From contig OZ176058.1 of assembly GCA_964247055.1 (NCBI GenBank), positions 3,596,001-3,660,000 of the forward strand: a stretch of 64,000 nt of DNA. The letters are read 5' to 3'. Position numbers and translations under genes: made by a program. How positions within the stretch are numbered: position 1 is the stretch's first letter; each line of letters begins with the position of its first letter. The notes below the pieces were generated by a model. It did no database searches, was not told the origin of the DNA, and saw nothing but the letters and a program-made list of their open reading frames with translations. The DNA comes from Paragordius varius. Taxonomy: Eukaryota; Nematomorpha. Positions 37,741 through 49,893 of this stretch are shown here, piece by piece.

Positions 37741-39296
37741 TGTAATTATATTTAAACCAAGACAACCTAATGCAACCGCCCCATCCCTAATTCATTGGAA
37801 TTATCCCCCCTGCTTTAATCGCAAAAAAGGTTTTAGAGATGGCTCCTTTGAGTATCTAGTCCGTGTATATCATTAAATAATGACAGAGCTCTTGCCTTTT
37901 TCCACAAAAGATTCTTTGGATAGCCACCCCCTTTCCTCCAATCTTTAAGATGAAGGGAGAATTCAGGTTAATAATCACCAAACAAAATACTAGCATTGTT
38001 TTCCGATTGCTTCAAAAATTACCCAAGAAAATAGTAAACAAGTCAGAAAATGCATTATCCAGCACAGAGAGAACATTTAATAGCTTTTTGTAATAGTATA
38101 TGATATATAAGAATTGACCCTTTTTCCCCTTTGACTTATGAATTTTGAACCCAAACTATAATAAGAAATATAATGCTTATTATATAATACCTTTTTCAAA
38201 ATGGTAAATAACAACACAACTAGCTTCGACTCCGCAAATGAAGAATAGTTATCAAATATACATGAATTAAGAAATAAAAAATAATCTGTTTATATGCATT
38301 ACTTTAAAAAATAATTAATGCGTGAATAAATTATTTAGTCCTAACCCAAATCATAGAATCAGCTGTGTTGTGATTTTTCCATTTAATTACTATTTTGTAA
38401 ATAATCATTTACAATATATTTAAAGCAAAATAAACATACTTAAGTTTACAGACATAATGTAAAAGGTTATGGGGATAATTTATAATGCCTATAATAGGAT
38501 AACTTCCGAGTAGACGATATTCCTCCCAAATTCCGAAATAGTTCACCCATCCCGCCAACGGATCACGAAATAGATTGAATTCATATATGTTTACAATGTA
38601 AAAAGATAATAAATATAAGTATCTAAAAATATTTATATCTGTAAAATAGACATAATATAGGCCGTTTGCCCAAAAAATAATCTAATAAATCTTAGGTTGT
38701 TAAAACAATCAACAGAATCATTAACCGAGTCAGCGCACAAAATTTAGGGGCTATATAAAATAGCTCTATATATTATATATATTCTGATAGAATATATCCT
38801 GAAATTCATGTTGATTTTGGTGTTAAGTCTTACGAGCAATATGAGAAATGAAATTTATTACAATTTTTGTGGTGGTTACCACTTCAACAAAATATTTGGG
38901 CATATTTTCATAAATTAATTTTTTGGCGAAAGCTAGATGCGTCATAAAATATCTAATATTATATATATAAAAGGATAACTTTGTTTTTATACAATTTTGA
39001 ATTGTAAATGGGGGTTACAAAAGCCCAAAATTTGTCGGACTCATCTAAAACGGGACAAACAAATGCTCGAATACCGGATAAAAGTTAAAAAATTTTAATT
39101 CATAAATTATTTTCTCGAAAATTAAATTTTTTGCCTTAAATTTCCATTTATATAGTAAAATTTTGATTAAGAAGTATGGTCGAAACGGTAAATATAGTTT
39201 ATGATATTATGACAACACTTTTCCGATATAATTGTCCAGTGGTATATATAAAGTGTATATATTCTGATAGGAAAACGCGGGATATCATGGTGTTAT

Positions 39297-39330
39297 TGAC
39301 TCGTAGATCATAATTATGATCTACGAGTCA
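39297..39330. repeat. Perfect 34-bp palindrome
   Basis: Half-site GACTCGTAGATCATAA joined directly to its complement, plus one outer T/A pair. Only the right half (GATCTGCGAGTCAGTT) has a match at the same place in repeat C copy 2 (60594-60610), so the left half was probably made here by copying the right half inverted. Confidence 0.9.
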
Positions 39331-40777
39331 GTTAAGAATGTTTTTTTGTGGCAAGTGCTACAATCATAAAATGGTAAATTTGCCATTGAAATAATTTTTT
39401 TTGGTGAAAGGTACTTATTTTGATATAATATGACCAAAATATATTTAACTACATGAAACAAAACTATATTTTTAAAAAAGTTAATTTAAGTCCAAAATAT
39501 TTTCGCTGTTTTAAAATGTAATATAAACGCAAAAATGATCGAATTCTGCGATAAAAATTCCAAATATATCCAAATTTTGATATCAAATAAAAATATTTTA
39601 AAAAAATGCAATCTTTTTTTATAATATAATTTTTAACTTTTGTTGAAGAGTTCTTACAGTGAGGATCGAAGAAACAGTATATAAATGCTTTAAAATTAAT
39701 ACACTTTCCTATTTTATTCGATGATGGTAAACATTTTTAATCGCTTCTTATAATTTTAAAACTCTCGCTTTAATTTGGGTAAATTTTCGTAAAAAATAAT
39801 TTATATAAAAAAATTTTTATTTAAAGGAATAATATAATTAAATACTATACATATAATGTATTTATATCTTAAAGCGTTTTTATACCGTTTCCATCATGAA
39901 TAGCTCAATCATACAACTAAACTAGTAAGTTATGTTAAATAAAATTTAATTATCAAACATTGTTCTCCTAAATTACATCAAAACTTATATTTTTTGCAGT
40001 TTTGTAGCTAAAAAATATAGAGAAAATTGGGACAGCATCAATACACGATTTAATCAAACAGCTGATTTTAAATCAATAATTATTATATTAATGAAGGTAA
40101 AATGCATATTTAAGGCTTACTTTAGTTATTTATTTATATTTTTACCATAAATTATTTATATTTGCCTATCATATAAACGATTTGAAAAACATAAAATAAA
40201 AAATGGCGATGAAAAAGTTTGAGAGGAGTATTTTTTAATATTATTTTATATTTTAAATTTTTTTTATAATGCGCTTAAAAAGCTAAACAAAGCATCCTTT
40301 TAAATTCGTCCCAAAACTTTTATAATTAAGATTTCCAATAAAATCGCTATGGGATATAAGAGTAATCCAAAAGGAACTGTTAAGAACGTGCACAAATTTT
40401 ACCATTTTCTGATATGAAGCAATTACTAGAAAAGTATAATGATTTATATTCATTGTAAGCCATCATGAGTATCCACAACACTCCAATTGTAACGAACAAA
40501 TCGCATACCACCACCCTAGGTATTTGTAAAATATATCGCTACATTTCGTATAAGTTTGAAAGTTAAAGAAAAAAAACTTAATTCTTATGGTAATAATAGG
40601 GCTGGGTTATGTCTATAGTCATTATTAATGATCATAGTCATCATTATAAAAAATGCAAAAAAGCATGTTGTAACGAAAATAAAATTTGGCAAAATTGTGT
40701 GATTATATTACGTAAGCAACAGATTTGAAATTATAACTGCTTATTTTGAAAAGCGGCGGTCATGAATACATTTAAAT

Positions 40778-41033
40778 CAGAGGTATCCAACACGCTGCTT
40801 CGAGACTTTATGTGCGTCCCGCGAAAAATTGAAATCCATAATTTACAATACGTTCATAAAATTTTCATTCTAAATAAGTATATTTGATGGGCAAAAACTA
40901 GATAAAAAATTTTTATATAATTTATATTTGAAATTTAATAAATTATTTATAAAGCCCCATATACATTTCGATTGCGGCATCTAAAGATTTTTCGTCTCAA
41001 AATGCGGCTCTCGACGCCATTTGTGTTGGACAT
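40778..41033. mobile_element. Probable hAT-type MITE in repeat C
   Basis: Left end CAGAGGTATCCAACACGC and right end GTGTTGGACATC are inverted and hAT-like (CAGRGGTxTCCAAC). CGCGAAAAATT and TGCGGCTCTCGACGCC lie inside. Flanks ATTTAAAT and ATTAAATT fit an 8-bp duplication only loosely. Also in C copy 2 at about 62100-62352. Confidence 0.45.
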
Positions 41034-42911
41034 CATTAAATTAATTTAATGTTTAAAATTAATATAATTTACTATCCTAACCATTAATTTAAATGTGTTG
41101 TATCCCTCATAATCATGTTTGCAACGATTAAATGCAGCGTTAAAGTGTAAGTGGAGGAAACTTGGTGTGGTGTGAAAAAGGATTTAGCAGTCGGTTTATA
41201 CTGGATTATTCTACAAAGCTCGCTGCTAAAAATATGCATTAGTAAGGACAAGTTTACAGTAAAAAGATGCTCTCTTTTACTATGAAATGCAGTTCCGGGC
41301 AGCACTCAAAGTCCCGGGGTCACATTAAACCTCCCTGGTATAGAAGTTTTAAAACTGGTTAGTTTCTAAGGTTTTTATCAAATACAGGCTAGAGGGTTAA
41401 TAATTGTATATTTGACATAAATTTGACGAATATTTTGATCAATCTGTAATGACAGAAATGTTTTTCATCATAGAATTAGATGGAAAAAGGATTTTAATAA
41501 AACTTTAAAACGTTTTTGAACCGTTTCCACCATGACTTAAAATAGTATGATTTACGCTTCAACAAATTTAAAATTAAATTTTTAAAATATATGTATTTTA
41601 TATCAAAATTTAGCCTATATTTAAAATCTTTATCGCGTCCCGTTGTTTTTGTTTCCTTAAAATGTACGAGCTATTTAAAAGAGCGAAAAATTGGGATTTT
41701 TGTAGCTTAATTAAAATTTTTTGAAAACATTGTTTTGCTGTTTGTATGTAGTTTATAATATACTCTCGAGATAATTTTTGAAAAGAATCCTTTAGCTTTC
41801 ACCAAAAAATTATATTTAAAAAAAGTGTACAAAACTCACCATATTCGGATATGAAGCACTTGCGACAAAAATGTAAATAACCTTTTTATATCACTGGTAA
41901 CGGTCATAACCAAAAGCATATGATAATCCTTATACATTTAACTAGCAGAATATATAATTTTTCAGATTATTTATTGTAGAAATTATTTTCACCTCATAAA
42001 ATAGTGAACATTTTTGTATAGTGGAAGTTATTTTCACTGCATAAAATAAAAATGGAAACATTTTTGCATTGAGTTTTGCCAGTAAATAATAATTTAACAT
42101 TCCTTTTCATAAATTCCATTATATATCTGTATATTATACATGTTAAAAAGTAATTTTTTGACCTGCTTCAAATAAAAAGCTTATTATATGATTTCAATCG
42201 ATTTATAAATTATAAATATACGATAAAATGATACTAAATTGTAACAAGTTTTATCATTACATTTTAATTTGATCTTACTTTGTTTTACTGCCCATTTTTT
42301 TTAACTTAATATTTCAAAAACCAGGTCGTCGTCAGCAAATAAAAATTTTTGCGGTAAATGAATTTTCTGGTTATAAGATATTTTATGGAAAAAAATTTTG
42401 GTTAAAAAAATTACTCTCTTTTTGCACACAGTGTTATATGGTAAATTTAAGAGCTTTAGTGTAATGAATTTTGCCCAATATATGTTTTTTAGTTTGTTTG
42501 ATTCTTGATTACAAATTGAATTATTACCTGATTTTTAATTGTAAAAAAGATTTAAAATTAGTCTTCAAAAAAAGTACGAAAAAACTTTATGATACACTAT
42601 GATATTATATCTTTACCATTACTGAAAATATTTGTTAGGGTTAAGAGTTTGCGACAAGGACGACAAAATTTTATAAACATAATAAATTATTTTTTTACAA
42701 GGTCCCATTAAATTAATTTACACTTACATTAACATAAGTTAAAAGACACTTATTTGCAAATTAATGAATTTGAAATGGGAAGTTAATTAGTGGCATAATG
42801 GTTTTAAAATTATTTTAACCGGGTGTTTACCTTGAACACCAAAATATAAATATCGTAAGGTTTCCAACTATTTATTTTCTAAAATAATAGTTTTCTATTC
42901 TTGTATTAATT

Positions 42912-44162
42912 ATGTGGTCGTTCTTCAACGTAAGTTATATAACTTTATATAATATGTAGAGACAAAGATCGGCAATACCATGGGATCAGTCCTTAAAAGG
43001 TGTTCCCGCTATAAAATTATACGGTTTAATCTCTCAGGATACTCCGGACTCAATATTGTCCACAGGAACTACCATGTCTGTTGAATTTAGAAGTGCTTTC
43101 ATTCAAGGTAAATATATTTTTTGAATGGTTGAAAATAGACAAAATCTGAAATTCGCTCAATAAATACATTTTTAAAACTTTTAACTCTTGAGCAAATAAC
43201 CTAATAGTTGGAGGTTGATTTATAAATTACCAATTTTACAATGCATAATACAATTTTTTGATTTACCCTTTTATATCATTATTTGAAAGAATGGTAATTG
43301 GTTTGATAAATGAAAGGTTTAAAATTAAATCTGTTGTAATAATTATTGAATACATACATAAAAGATAATTGTATATTAATTACACCAGTCATCACCTTAT
43401 ATTGTGTAGAAAAAGCTTTTAAACTCTCTCTCTCTCTATTTATTAAAAGGGTATTGTTCTTTGGTTACTTGTAATTTTATTCTGACTGCCCGTAATGACT
43501 AAAGATTGCTGAGGTGCGCGATACCTATTGGTATTGTCCGCTTTGTATTGTCATGTATGAAAAATTATTACATGAAGCTATAAAACTTAGAACTATGCCT
43601 ACGATAGGAATAAATATAAGATAAAGTGTATGCAACTATACAATTTATCAATAATATAGATATTAACCTCTTTCGAAACGAAGGGTAATAATGTAACTTA
43701 TTAAAACACATATAAGATTCTTTTCAAGATATTGTCAACTTTATATCAAGTATTGTAATGATCACAGTGCTTAAATGTGACACCCAAAAGGTTGATGGGT
43801 GTGTTGCTCCCTAGATTTACCCTTATTATGTTTGAATTTTGGACGTACCCTGATTTTAACATTACGTTGAGAATTTTCGAATTTTTTAGCATTTAAAGAA
43901 ATTAAGTAATATATATATATATATATATATATCAATTGTGTTAGATGTGAAAAGCTATCCAAACCTCAATGGGAAAAATATTAGAGTGGATGGAAAAAGC
44001 TACACAATTTCAAGTGTTAAAAATGGTATAGCCATTGGAAACGGAATTATTATAGGAAAGACATATTCAACATACTTGTTTGTAGTTTGTGATGTGGCAT
44101 GCATAAACGAAGTATCCCCACTTGTTGAAACCACCATTGCGAAACTAAATGGAATCAAATAA
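42912..44162 (+). CDS. Profilin-like actin-binding protein
   Basis: Exons 42912-42929, 42960-43107 and 43945-44162 give 384 nt, 127 residues, the usual profilin length. The start MWSFFN fits the profilin N-terminus (M-x-W-x2-[FY]). Then come AIKLYG (family AIIG strand), FRSAFIQ, NGKNIRVDGKSYTI (family TGLxLGGxKY strand pair), GIIIGKTYSTYLFVVCD (family GxxxKTxxALIIGxYD) and VETTIAKL (C-terminal helix). Known role of the family: binds actin monomers and proline-rich ligands in the cytoplasm. All junctions are GT-AG; intron 2 is 837 nt, phase 1, and ends after a TA run. Intron 1 would be only 30 nt; an in-frame stop just before exon 2 means some upstream exon is required. No AATAAA is near the stop. 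The family call rests on pattern, not on a search. Confidence 0.6.
43908..43932. repeat. (TA)n microsatellite before exon 3
   Basis: TA run ending 12 bases before the AG acceptor of profilin-like exon 3, the same arrangement as before exon 2 of the unknown gene. Confidence 0.9.
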
Positions 44163-44411
44163 CTTATTATTACGAATCCGACTAAATTATTTATTCACCT
44201 GTTTACTCCTTATCACAACCCTAAAATTACTTTTCGCACTAAATGTTAATCAATATTGTGAAATTTCTAAATAATTCCGCATAAATAATATATTTCAAAA
44301 AACCTTAGTGTATTAGTTAGGTTTATTAATTTCAGTGTAATGCATTACGTATAATATGAGTAATGGTTATCATTGAATCACTTATTTATACATTAAAAAA
44401 ATCTTAATAAA

Positions 44412-44633
44412 TTGAGGATAGCTTATGCTGCAAAAGCTTCATATAATAGATATAAAACAAGAAAAAGGCATTTCAAAACATTTAGTAAGGAGGTGGTTAT
44501 AAATGTTGCCCATTATATCAGCGCAATAAATAAAATTAATGCAAAAGATGGATGGCTCCAAAAAAAGATGAAGTTTTTTTACAATTTTACATTTTTTCTA
44601 AAAATAATTTACATCAAGCGCCTAAAAGGCTAA
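44412..44633 (+). CDS. Possible exon, lysine-rich, unrecognised
   Basis: Open for 73 codons: AYAAKASYNRYKTRKRHFK, then FSKEVVINVAHYISAINK and DGWLQKKMKFFYN, to a TAG. An AG acceptor candidate precedes it (AATTGAG). Base use looks less AT-biased than its surroundings. Against it: the matching part of repeat B (34395 on) is out of frame and lacks the first half. No family recognised; may be a remnant of an element. Confidence 0.25.
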   Translation: MRIAYAAKASYNRYKTRKRHFKTFSKEVVINVAHYISAINKINAKDGWLQKKMKFFYNFTFFLKIIYIKRLKG

Positions 44634-45320
44634 AATAGCATAATTTATAATATATGGCATAAGGATGAAAATATTTTTTTTTAGATATTCAAAAATTAAA
44701 TGGCCGTGGGTTATAAGAGCACAAAAGATCCATGACATGTTAACAGAGTGAAATTGTTTCAACAAACCCAACTTATCACAGTTAATTTATGAGAAATTGT
44801 AAAAAATCTATAAGACACAAATATAATTTTAATAATCCCATACTTTTTAAAACTTGATATTTCAATATAAAAATTGTGATTAAAAATTCAAATGTTAACC
44901 TTTACCTTTTTACGTTTTGCCTGTATAATTTCGTTTTTTACTGTAAATTGAAAATTATATTTCATATGCAAAAAATTAACGTTTCTAAAAAAATGGGAAA
45001 AAAAGTACTTAAATTTTTAAAATAATTTTATTTATAATGTACCCACTTATTACACAATACCCTTTTTTCGAAATGAGCTTAATTATAGTAAAATGAAAAT
45101 TATACGGACAAAATATCAAAACTAATTGATAAACATTTATAAACTTAGAAAATCAAAAAAATTTTTTGGCGGAAGGCGCCATCTCCTTAAAGTTATTAAT
45201 CAGAAGGAGTAGAAATAGTTAGTCTATCTAGTTGCAGGTTGGACATATTAGTATATCATAATTAGCAACAGAGACTATAAGAAACCCAAATTTTGTTGAC
45301 AGTGTTTACCACGTGTCATA

Positions 45321-45358
45321 GTGTGAGACGCGTTTCGTCCTTGTTGTGGACTCATCAG
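45321..45358 (-). ncRNA. Hammerhead ribozyme core, minus strand
   Basis: On the minus strand: CTGATGA (45358-45352), perfect stem II GTCC/GGAC (45351-45348 and 45340-45337) round ACAACAA, GAAA (45336-45333), then CGCGTC with GTC as cleavage triplet (45329-45327). All conserved core bases are present. The 5' side of stem I (TATAGAATT) does not pair well with TCACAC on the 3' side, so this one lacks a normal stem I in the present arrangement. Confidence 0.65.
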
Positions 45359-45396
45359 AATTCTATAAAACTCAATATATATACAATTCCTCAACT

Positions 45397-45488
45397 GACA
45401 GTGTTTACCCGTGTTCATTATGTGTGACTGATGAGCCCACAACAAGGACGAAAGGCGTCTCACACTATGACACGTGGTAAACACTGTC
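45397..45488 (+). ncRNA. Hammerhead ribozyme, type I, plus strand
   Basis: Core CTGATGA (45428-45434), stem II GCCC/GGAC round loop ACAACAA, GAAA (45450-45453), tiny helix III, cleavage triplet GTC ending at 45459. Stem I pairs GTGTGA (45422-45427) with TCACAC (45460-45465) and extends outward with bulges to GACAGTGTTTACC (45397 on) against GGTAAACACTGTC. Weak points: a C/A mismatch in stem II and G opposite G in helix III, so cleavage may be poor. Hammerheads with such short helix III are known to act as dimers. Confidence 0.7.
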
Positions 45489-46386
45489 AACGAAAATTGG
45501 GTTCTTATAATCTCTGTTGCTAATTATGATATACTAAAATGTCCAACCTGCAACTAGATAGACTAACTATTTCTACTCCTTCTGATTTATAAACTTGTTT
45601 TTTTTTACCTGAAGTATTTTGTTTTTAATTATATACAATGCTGTATACTTTTATTTAAGATATAAAAATTTGTTAAAGTTGCGAAAATTATTTGTTGAAG
45701 AATGGAAAAAAACTAGAGCTCTTTGAGAGTAAAGAAAACTATAATATTTATTTACGAAATTTAAACGAGTGTGGGGGAAGGGCGACGAAAATCTTACACA
45801 GGAAAATAATAATACACCAATAGAGTGTTAGGAGTTGTAAAAAAATTAGGATAATTTTTTTAAAAAAAATTGGGAGTCATTTTAAACTCAAAATATGATA
45901 AGTAACTATTAACACTTGAGAAAAAATTCATTTCAACCCTTCGATTTAAAGTGGGGTCGTTAGATACCCCAGGCCTGTTTAAACATTAGCACTTCAAAAA
46001 ATATGGAAATAATTTAAACCATGGCAAAAGTTTGCTATTATAAACCATTAATAAAATTAAAAATAAAAAAAAGTATTCAGTATATTATTCATTTTAAAAT
46101 AAAACCCAAATATAAAAATTTAGTCAACTTGACATAAGTGCATTAGCTAAATAAAAATAATGCAAGATAAACCACTTTTCTAGCATTTATTTTAGCTTTA
46201 AAATTAGATAAAAACGATATTTCGCAAAAATTGTGTAAAATAAAAATGGCTAATTTGATATGGAATTTATTTTTCAAAACTTAATTTCGACCTATTTATA
46301 AATTTTTTATTATGATAGAAGCATAAAGTTAAACTTTAAGTGGTTTGTAAAAATATCAACCTTAGTAAATTTTGGGGTATTTAGAC

Positions 46387-48490
46387 CAGTGGTACTCACC
46401 AAAAAAATTTGACGGGCCAAATTAAATTTTTTTTTCATCAAGAACCACAAACCCTACGCAAATATTCCATAGCTCTTTGACACATATGCACATATTTATA
46501 CTCTAAAACTGCACAATGAATTTTTTGCGGATTGCATGTTAATCCAGCTAAAAGCTCGTTTTGCACCATTTAGTTTAAAAAATTAAAATATTATAATAAC
46601 AACATTTATTTTGATATTAACCATTAATTTTTGACAAATTTGGTTTCGCCTCATAACAGGCCAATAATACGTCGTCCATATGATCATCGGTTTAGCGATT
46701 TCTGTAAGTATTTTTGACATATATATTTTTCAATATGCCGTCTTAAACGTTAAAGTTGAGGGAAAAACAGTTAGGATCACTTGAGCACATTTTTTATTAA
46801 TATTTATTTGGCATATCTCGCCAAAATTCTACATATCTTTCTTCTTTACGGTTCTCCTAATATCGCCTCCAAATTGGAATCATTTTTAATATCTACGAAT
46901 TCTTCAATGATATGCACCTGATCAAAACCGAAATGCTCAAGTTGCTTAATATTGGATATATCCCTATGCCATGGATTTTCAACAAGTTTTAAGCAATTTT
47001 TATTATTCCATGATGCTTGGAATCTGAATTTTATTTATAAGATAAAAATGTTAAATATTTGTCTATTATTAAATCAATCCCCATTAGAATTGGGTTATTT
47101 TGCTCCGACTTGTATTGAATATACTAAGTTTATAAGTAATGTCGCAAACGTAGGCTAATCCATCATTTGTCACTATTAATTTCCTCGTCAAACTTTCTGT
47201 TATTAATTATAAATAATTTTTCAAGTCTTACAAAAATCTATTTAATGCTTTGCTAAGGCTCAGCCATCTTACAGCGGTATACGAAAGAATGTATCAAACC
47301 TGTGGATATTTTTCAGTTTCTAAATTTACAGCCTTTGAATTCTCTGCCACGGATGTGGTTAATTATATCCACAACCGTTTTAATTACTGAATTGAGTTCA
47401 TCTTTTACAAGAGAAATCAAGTTATGCTGATGAGAAAGGTGTGAGAGGATAGAATATTTTGTAAATTATATTTGTTTTTCAAAAGAGAAATTCCCTTGTT
47501 TATTCCAAACATAGCATCTGTGCAGATCGAAACCAATTCAATATACCATTATTATAGAAAAAAGGTAATTATTTTGAAAAAATCATTTCCTTTCGTGGTA
47601 TTATTCATTGGTAAAAAATTTTAAATATTCCTCGTTGATTATGTTGTCGTTGCATAATCTCACGAAGAGCGCACATTGAGGAACTGAACTAATATCATTG
47701 CCAGAATAAATACCAATAAATATTTGCAGTTTTTCAGAGCCAATAATGTATTGTAAATATTAGACTTTAATGCGTCGAGCACATGTTAAATCAGAAAGTT
47801 GACATAATAGATTTTTCTTTCTGGTATAATTGATCTTTTTTTGTTTCTTACCTCATATTTTCTGGTAATTTCTGAAAATGATTGATTGTAAATTCTTATT
47901 CAAAATTGTATTTTAATTATGTTGTTTTTATATATAAGGCAAACACCATTTTTATTTAAAACGACAAATTTTCCTCCCCTTCTCTTTTTAAAAGGAGAGA
48001 TTTTCATCGGATAATTTACGTATTTCATTAGATGTCATCCTTTTATGTAAATTTTTTCAAAAAAAGGAATTTGAATTATTTTATAAAAAAATAGTCGAAA
48101 ATTAATGATGTTGATTAGAAAAATATTTTATATAAATGAGTAATAAAAAATGATGCAGGATAGCATGAAAGATGTATATGCAAGTTTGGGTGAAAGCTCG
48201 ACAGGAATGCAAAAATTTTAACATAGAAAAAATAAAATGCAGAAACAACGTATGCCAAAATTTTGAAATCATTGTAATGTAGGGAAATTTTTCTACATTT
48301 CAAATAAATATAAATTACCAAAATTTTAATTTAAAGAAAATAAATTAATATTAAAATAAGTGAAAATGCGTTTATGTGTATTAAAAATTCATCAAGAAAA
48401 AATAATTTAAATATCAATATGGTCTTAGGGCAGGTTTAAAGCACTCCCAGTGCCGCATGCGGCCCGCGGGCCGCGGTTTGAGTATCACTG
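46387..48490 (-). mobile_element. hAT transposon copy, 2.10 kb, same family as 14785
   Basis: Ends CAGTGGTACTC and GAGTATCACTG, flanked by the exact 8-bp duplication ATTTAGAC (46379-46386 and 48491-48498). The empty site is at 35671-35678 in repeat B copy 1. The minus strand carries transposase remnants aligned to those of 14785-16587, broken by many stops and small gaps; this copy keeps about 300 bp more of the middle. Dead by sequence. Confidence 0.93.
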
Positions 48491-48856
48491 ATTTAGACCC
48501 TTATTTGAATCCGAGTGTTAATAATGCTAGGCTGGAAAAAAATAAATTCAAACATCATTGATTAGGGGAAATTAAAAAAGATTTGGTATTTCTTTCATCG
48601 CACAATCGTTTGAGTTTAAATATTGTTGCTAGTATTAAATACTTCTGTTTTTTCAAAATAAAATTTTTATCGTGGAAAAAAAATATTTAAGTTGTGGGAA
48701 GTTGTAAAACTCACAAAATGGTTTTTTGAATTTCATAAAATTGAACATTATTCAATGGTATTAAACTTTTAGTCGTATAAAACGCATTTAGTTCAATTAT
48801 GTATTTTTATGCAATTTTAATATAAATCAACAATATTCATTCCACCTATGTTTTCC

Positions 48857-48892
<36 letters not shown>

Positions 48893-49496
48893 TTATATAA
48901 ATAGATTTCCATATATTTCGATCGTTTTTTGTTTGAGGTTACCTATTGTGATGTATATTTAGATATATTTTTCTAATAAATGATTTATAATTTTTTTATA
49001 CCATTTACAGTAATTTACCCTTGAACAATTTAATAAAACCCTTAATCAATTCAAATTCACCCTTGAACAATTTAAATTCACCCTTAAATTAATGTGACCA
49101 GATATTTAGAACCCTGGCGCAGTACAAAATTAAAGCATACTTGACTATTTTTTAACCGGATTTTCGGTGTTTTATATTAAATGATATTGTTCGTTACTAT
49201 TTATAAGCTCATTAGAAACAATTAAAATATCCAACAATAAAATTTGATATAAATGTATGTACATATAATTATATCATATGTTATATATATGGATATATAA
49301 TAATACTAGCATAAATCTCGTGCTGCTAAGCAGGCCGAGGAAGTCCTTCGGGCTGAGGGGGGGGGGGGGCTAGTTGAAAAAAGGGACAATAAAATGATCC
49401 ACATATGTGGATTATTTCGAAACATTATTTATTAGCTATGATCTCATAGGAATTTCAAAACGGTGCATTCATACTAATATATTGTTTACTTGGGCG

Positions 49497-49893
49497 AAAA
49501 ATAGATTCAAACAATTACTTTTCTTTGGAAAAATGACATTTTACGGGAGGAGCGGGTAAAAAGATTGCCTTATTTAAAAAACGAGCCGATTATGTTCAAC
49601 GCAATCGAAAATAAGTAAACAAATCATATTTTAAATTGAATGGTCCAACACGTTTTCCAGAAAATTCTCTCAAAGACACGATTTCTGTGGATTTGTGTTT
49701 TCAAAAAAATCCGTTTTTTACACGGGGTGAGCCTGAACAGGGGGCCTAATTCAAAAAAGGGCGAAGCTATTGTCGAGGCATTCATCAATGATTATATTCT
49801 TTCGACATTTGGATTTGAATGGATCTACCGGTTTCCCGGAAATAGATCACCAAGCCACTACTTTCCATTTTTATAAATATATAGATTATAATG
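49497..49893 (+). repeat. Unrecognised repeat, copy in the outer element
   Basis: Inverted partner at about 52555-52965, inside hAT copy A. Shared words include GGTCCAACACGTT, GCAATCGAAAATAAGTAAAC and TTTGGATTTGAATGG. Two overlapping frames stay open for about 78 codons in each copy (for example IIFF-HLDLNGSTGFP against IIFF-SLDLNGSTGFP), with no known family. Frame retention may be chance. Confidence 0.6.

Larger units (their letters stand above)
37760..42880. repeat. Repeat C, copy 1 (upstream of the profilin-like gene)
   Basis: Pairs with 59810-64000 in the same order. Identity rises toward the right: the last 450 bases before the gene (42430-42880) match 63540-64000 with very few changes, while the left half has many substitutions and gaps. 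The left edge falls inside a sequence that, in copy 2, is the end of an open exon (ACCGCCCCATNCCTAA). Fragments of C are also at 13130-13560 and 56690-56990. No exon seen in it. Confidence 0.85.
45147..45584. mobile_element. Hammerhead-bearing inverted-repeat insertion, 438 bp
   Basis: Flanked by a 12-bp direct repeat ATTTATAAACTT (45135-45146 and 45585-45596), probably a target duplication, and absent from repeat B copy 1. Two arms of about 157 bp (45201-45358 and 45428-45584) are inverted copies with a few changes, around a 69-bp centre; 54 extra bases lie at the left. Each arm carries a hammerhead ribozyme core. Long, non-8-bp target duplications and inverted hammerhead-bearing ends are known for Penelope-like retroelements and their non-autonomous kin, the likeliest source. 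No protein is encoded. Confidence 0.7.
44525..49089. repeat. Repeat B, copy 2 (left part)
   Basis: Same order as 34380-36272, interrupted by the hammerhead element (45147-45584) and a hAT (46387-48490). It continues after the large insertion at 56253-56665. Confidence 0.85.

Noticed and set aside
49360-49371. Run of G as a telomere or quadruplex signal
   Set aside because: A single homopolymer with no repeating G-tract pattern.
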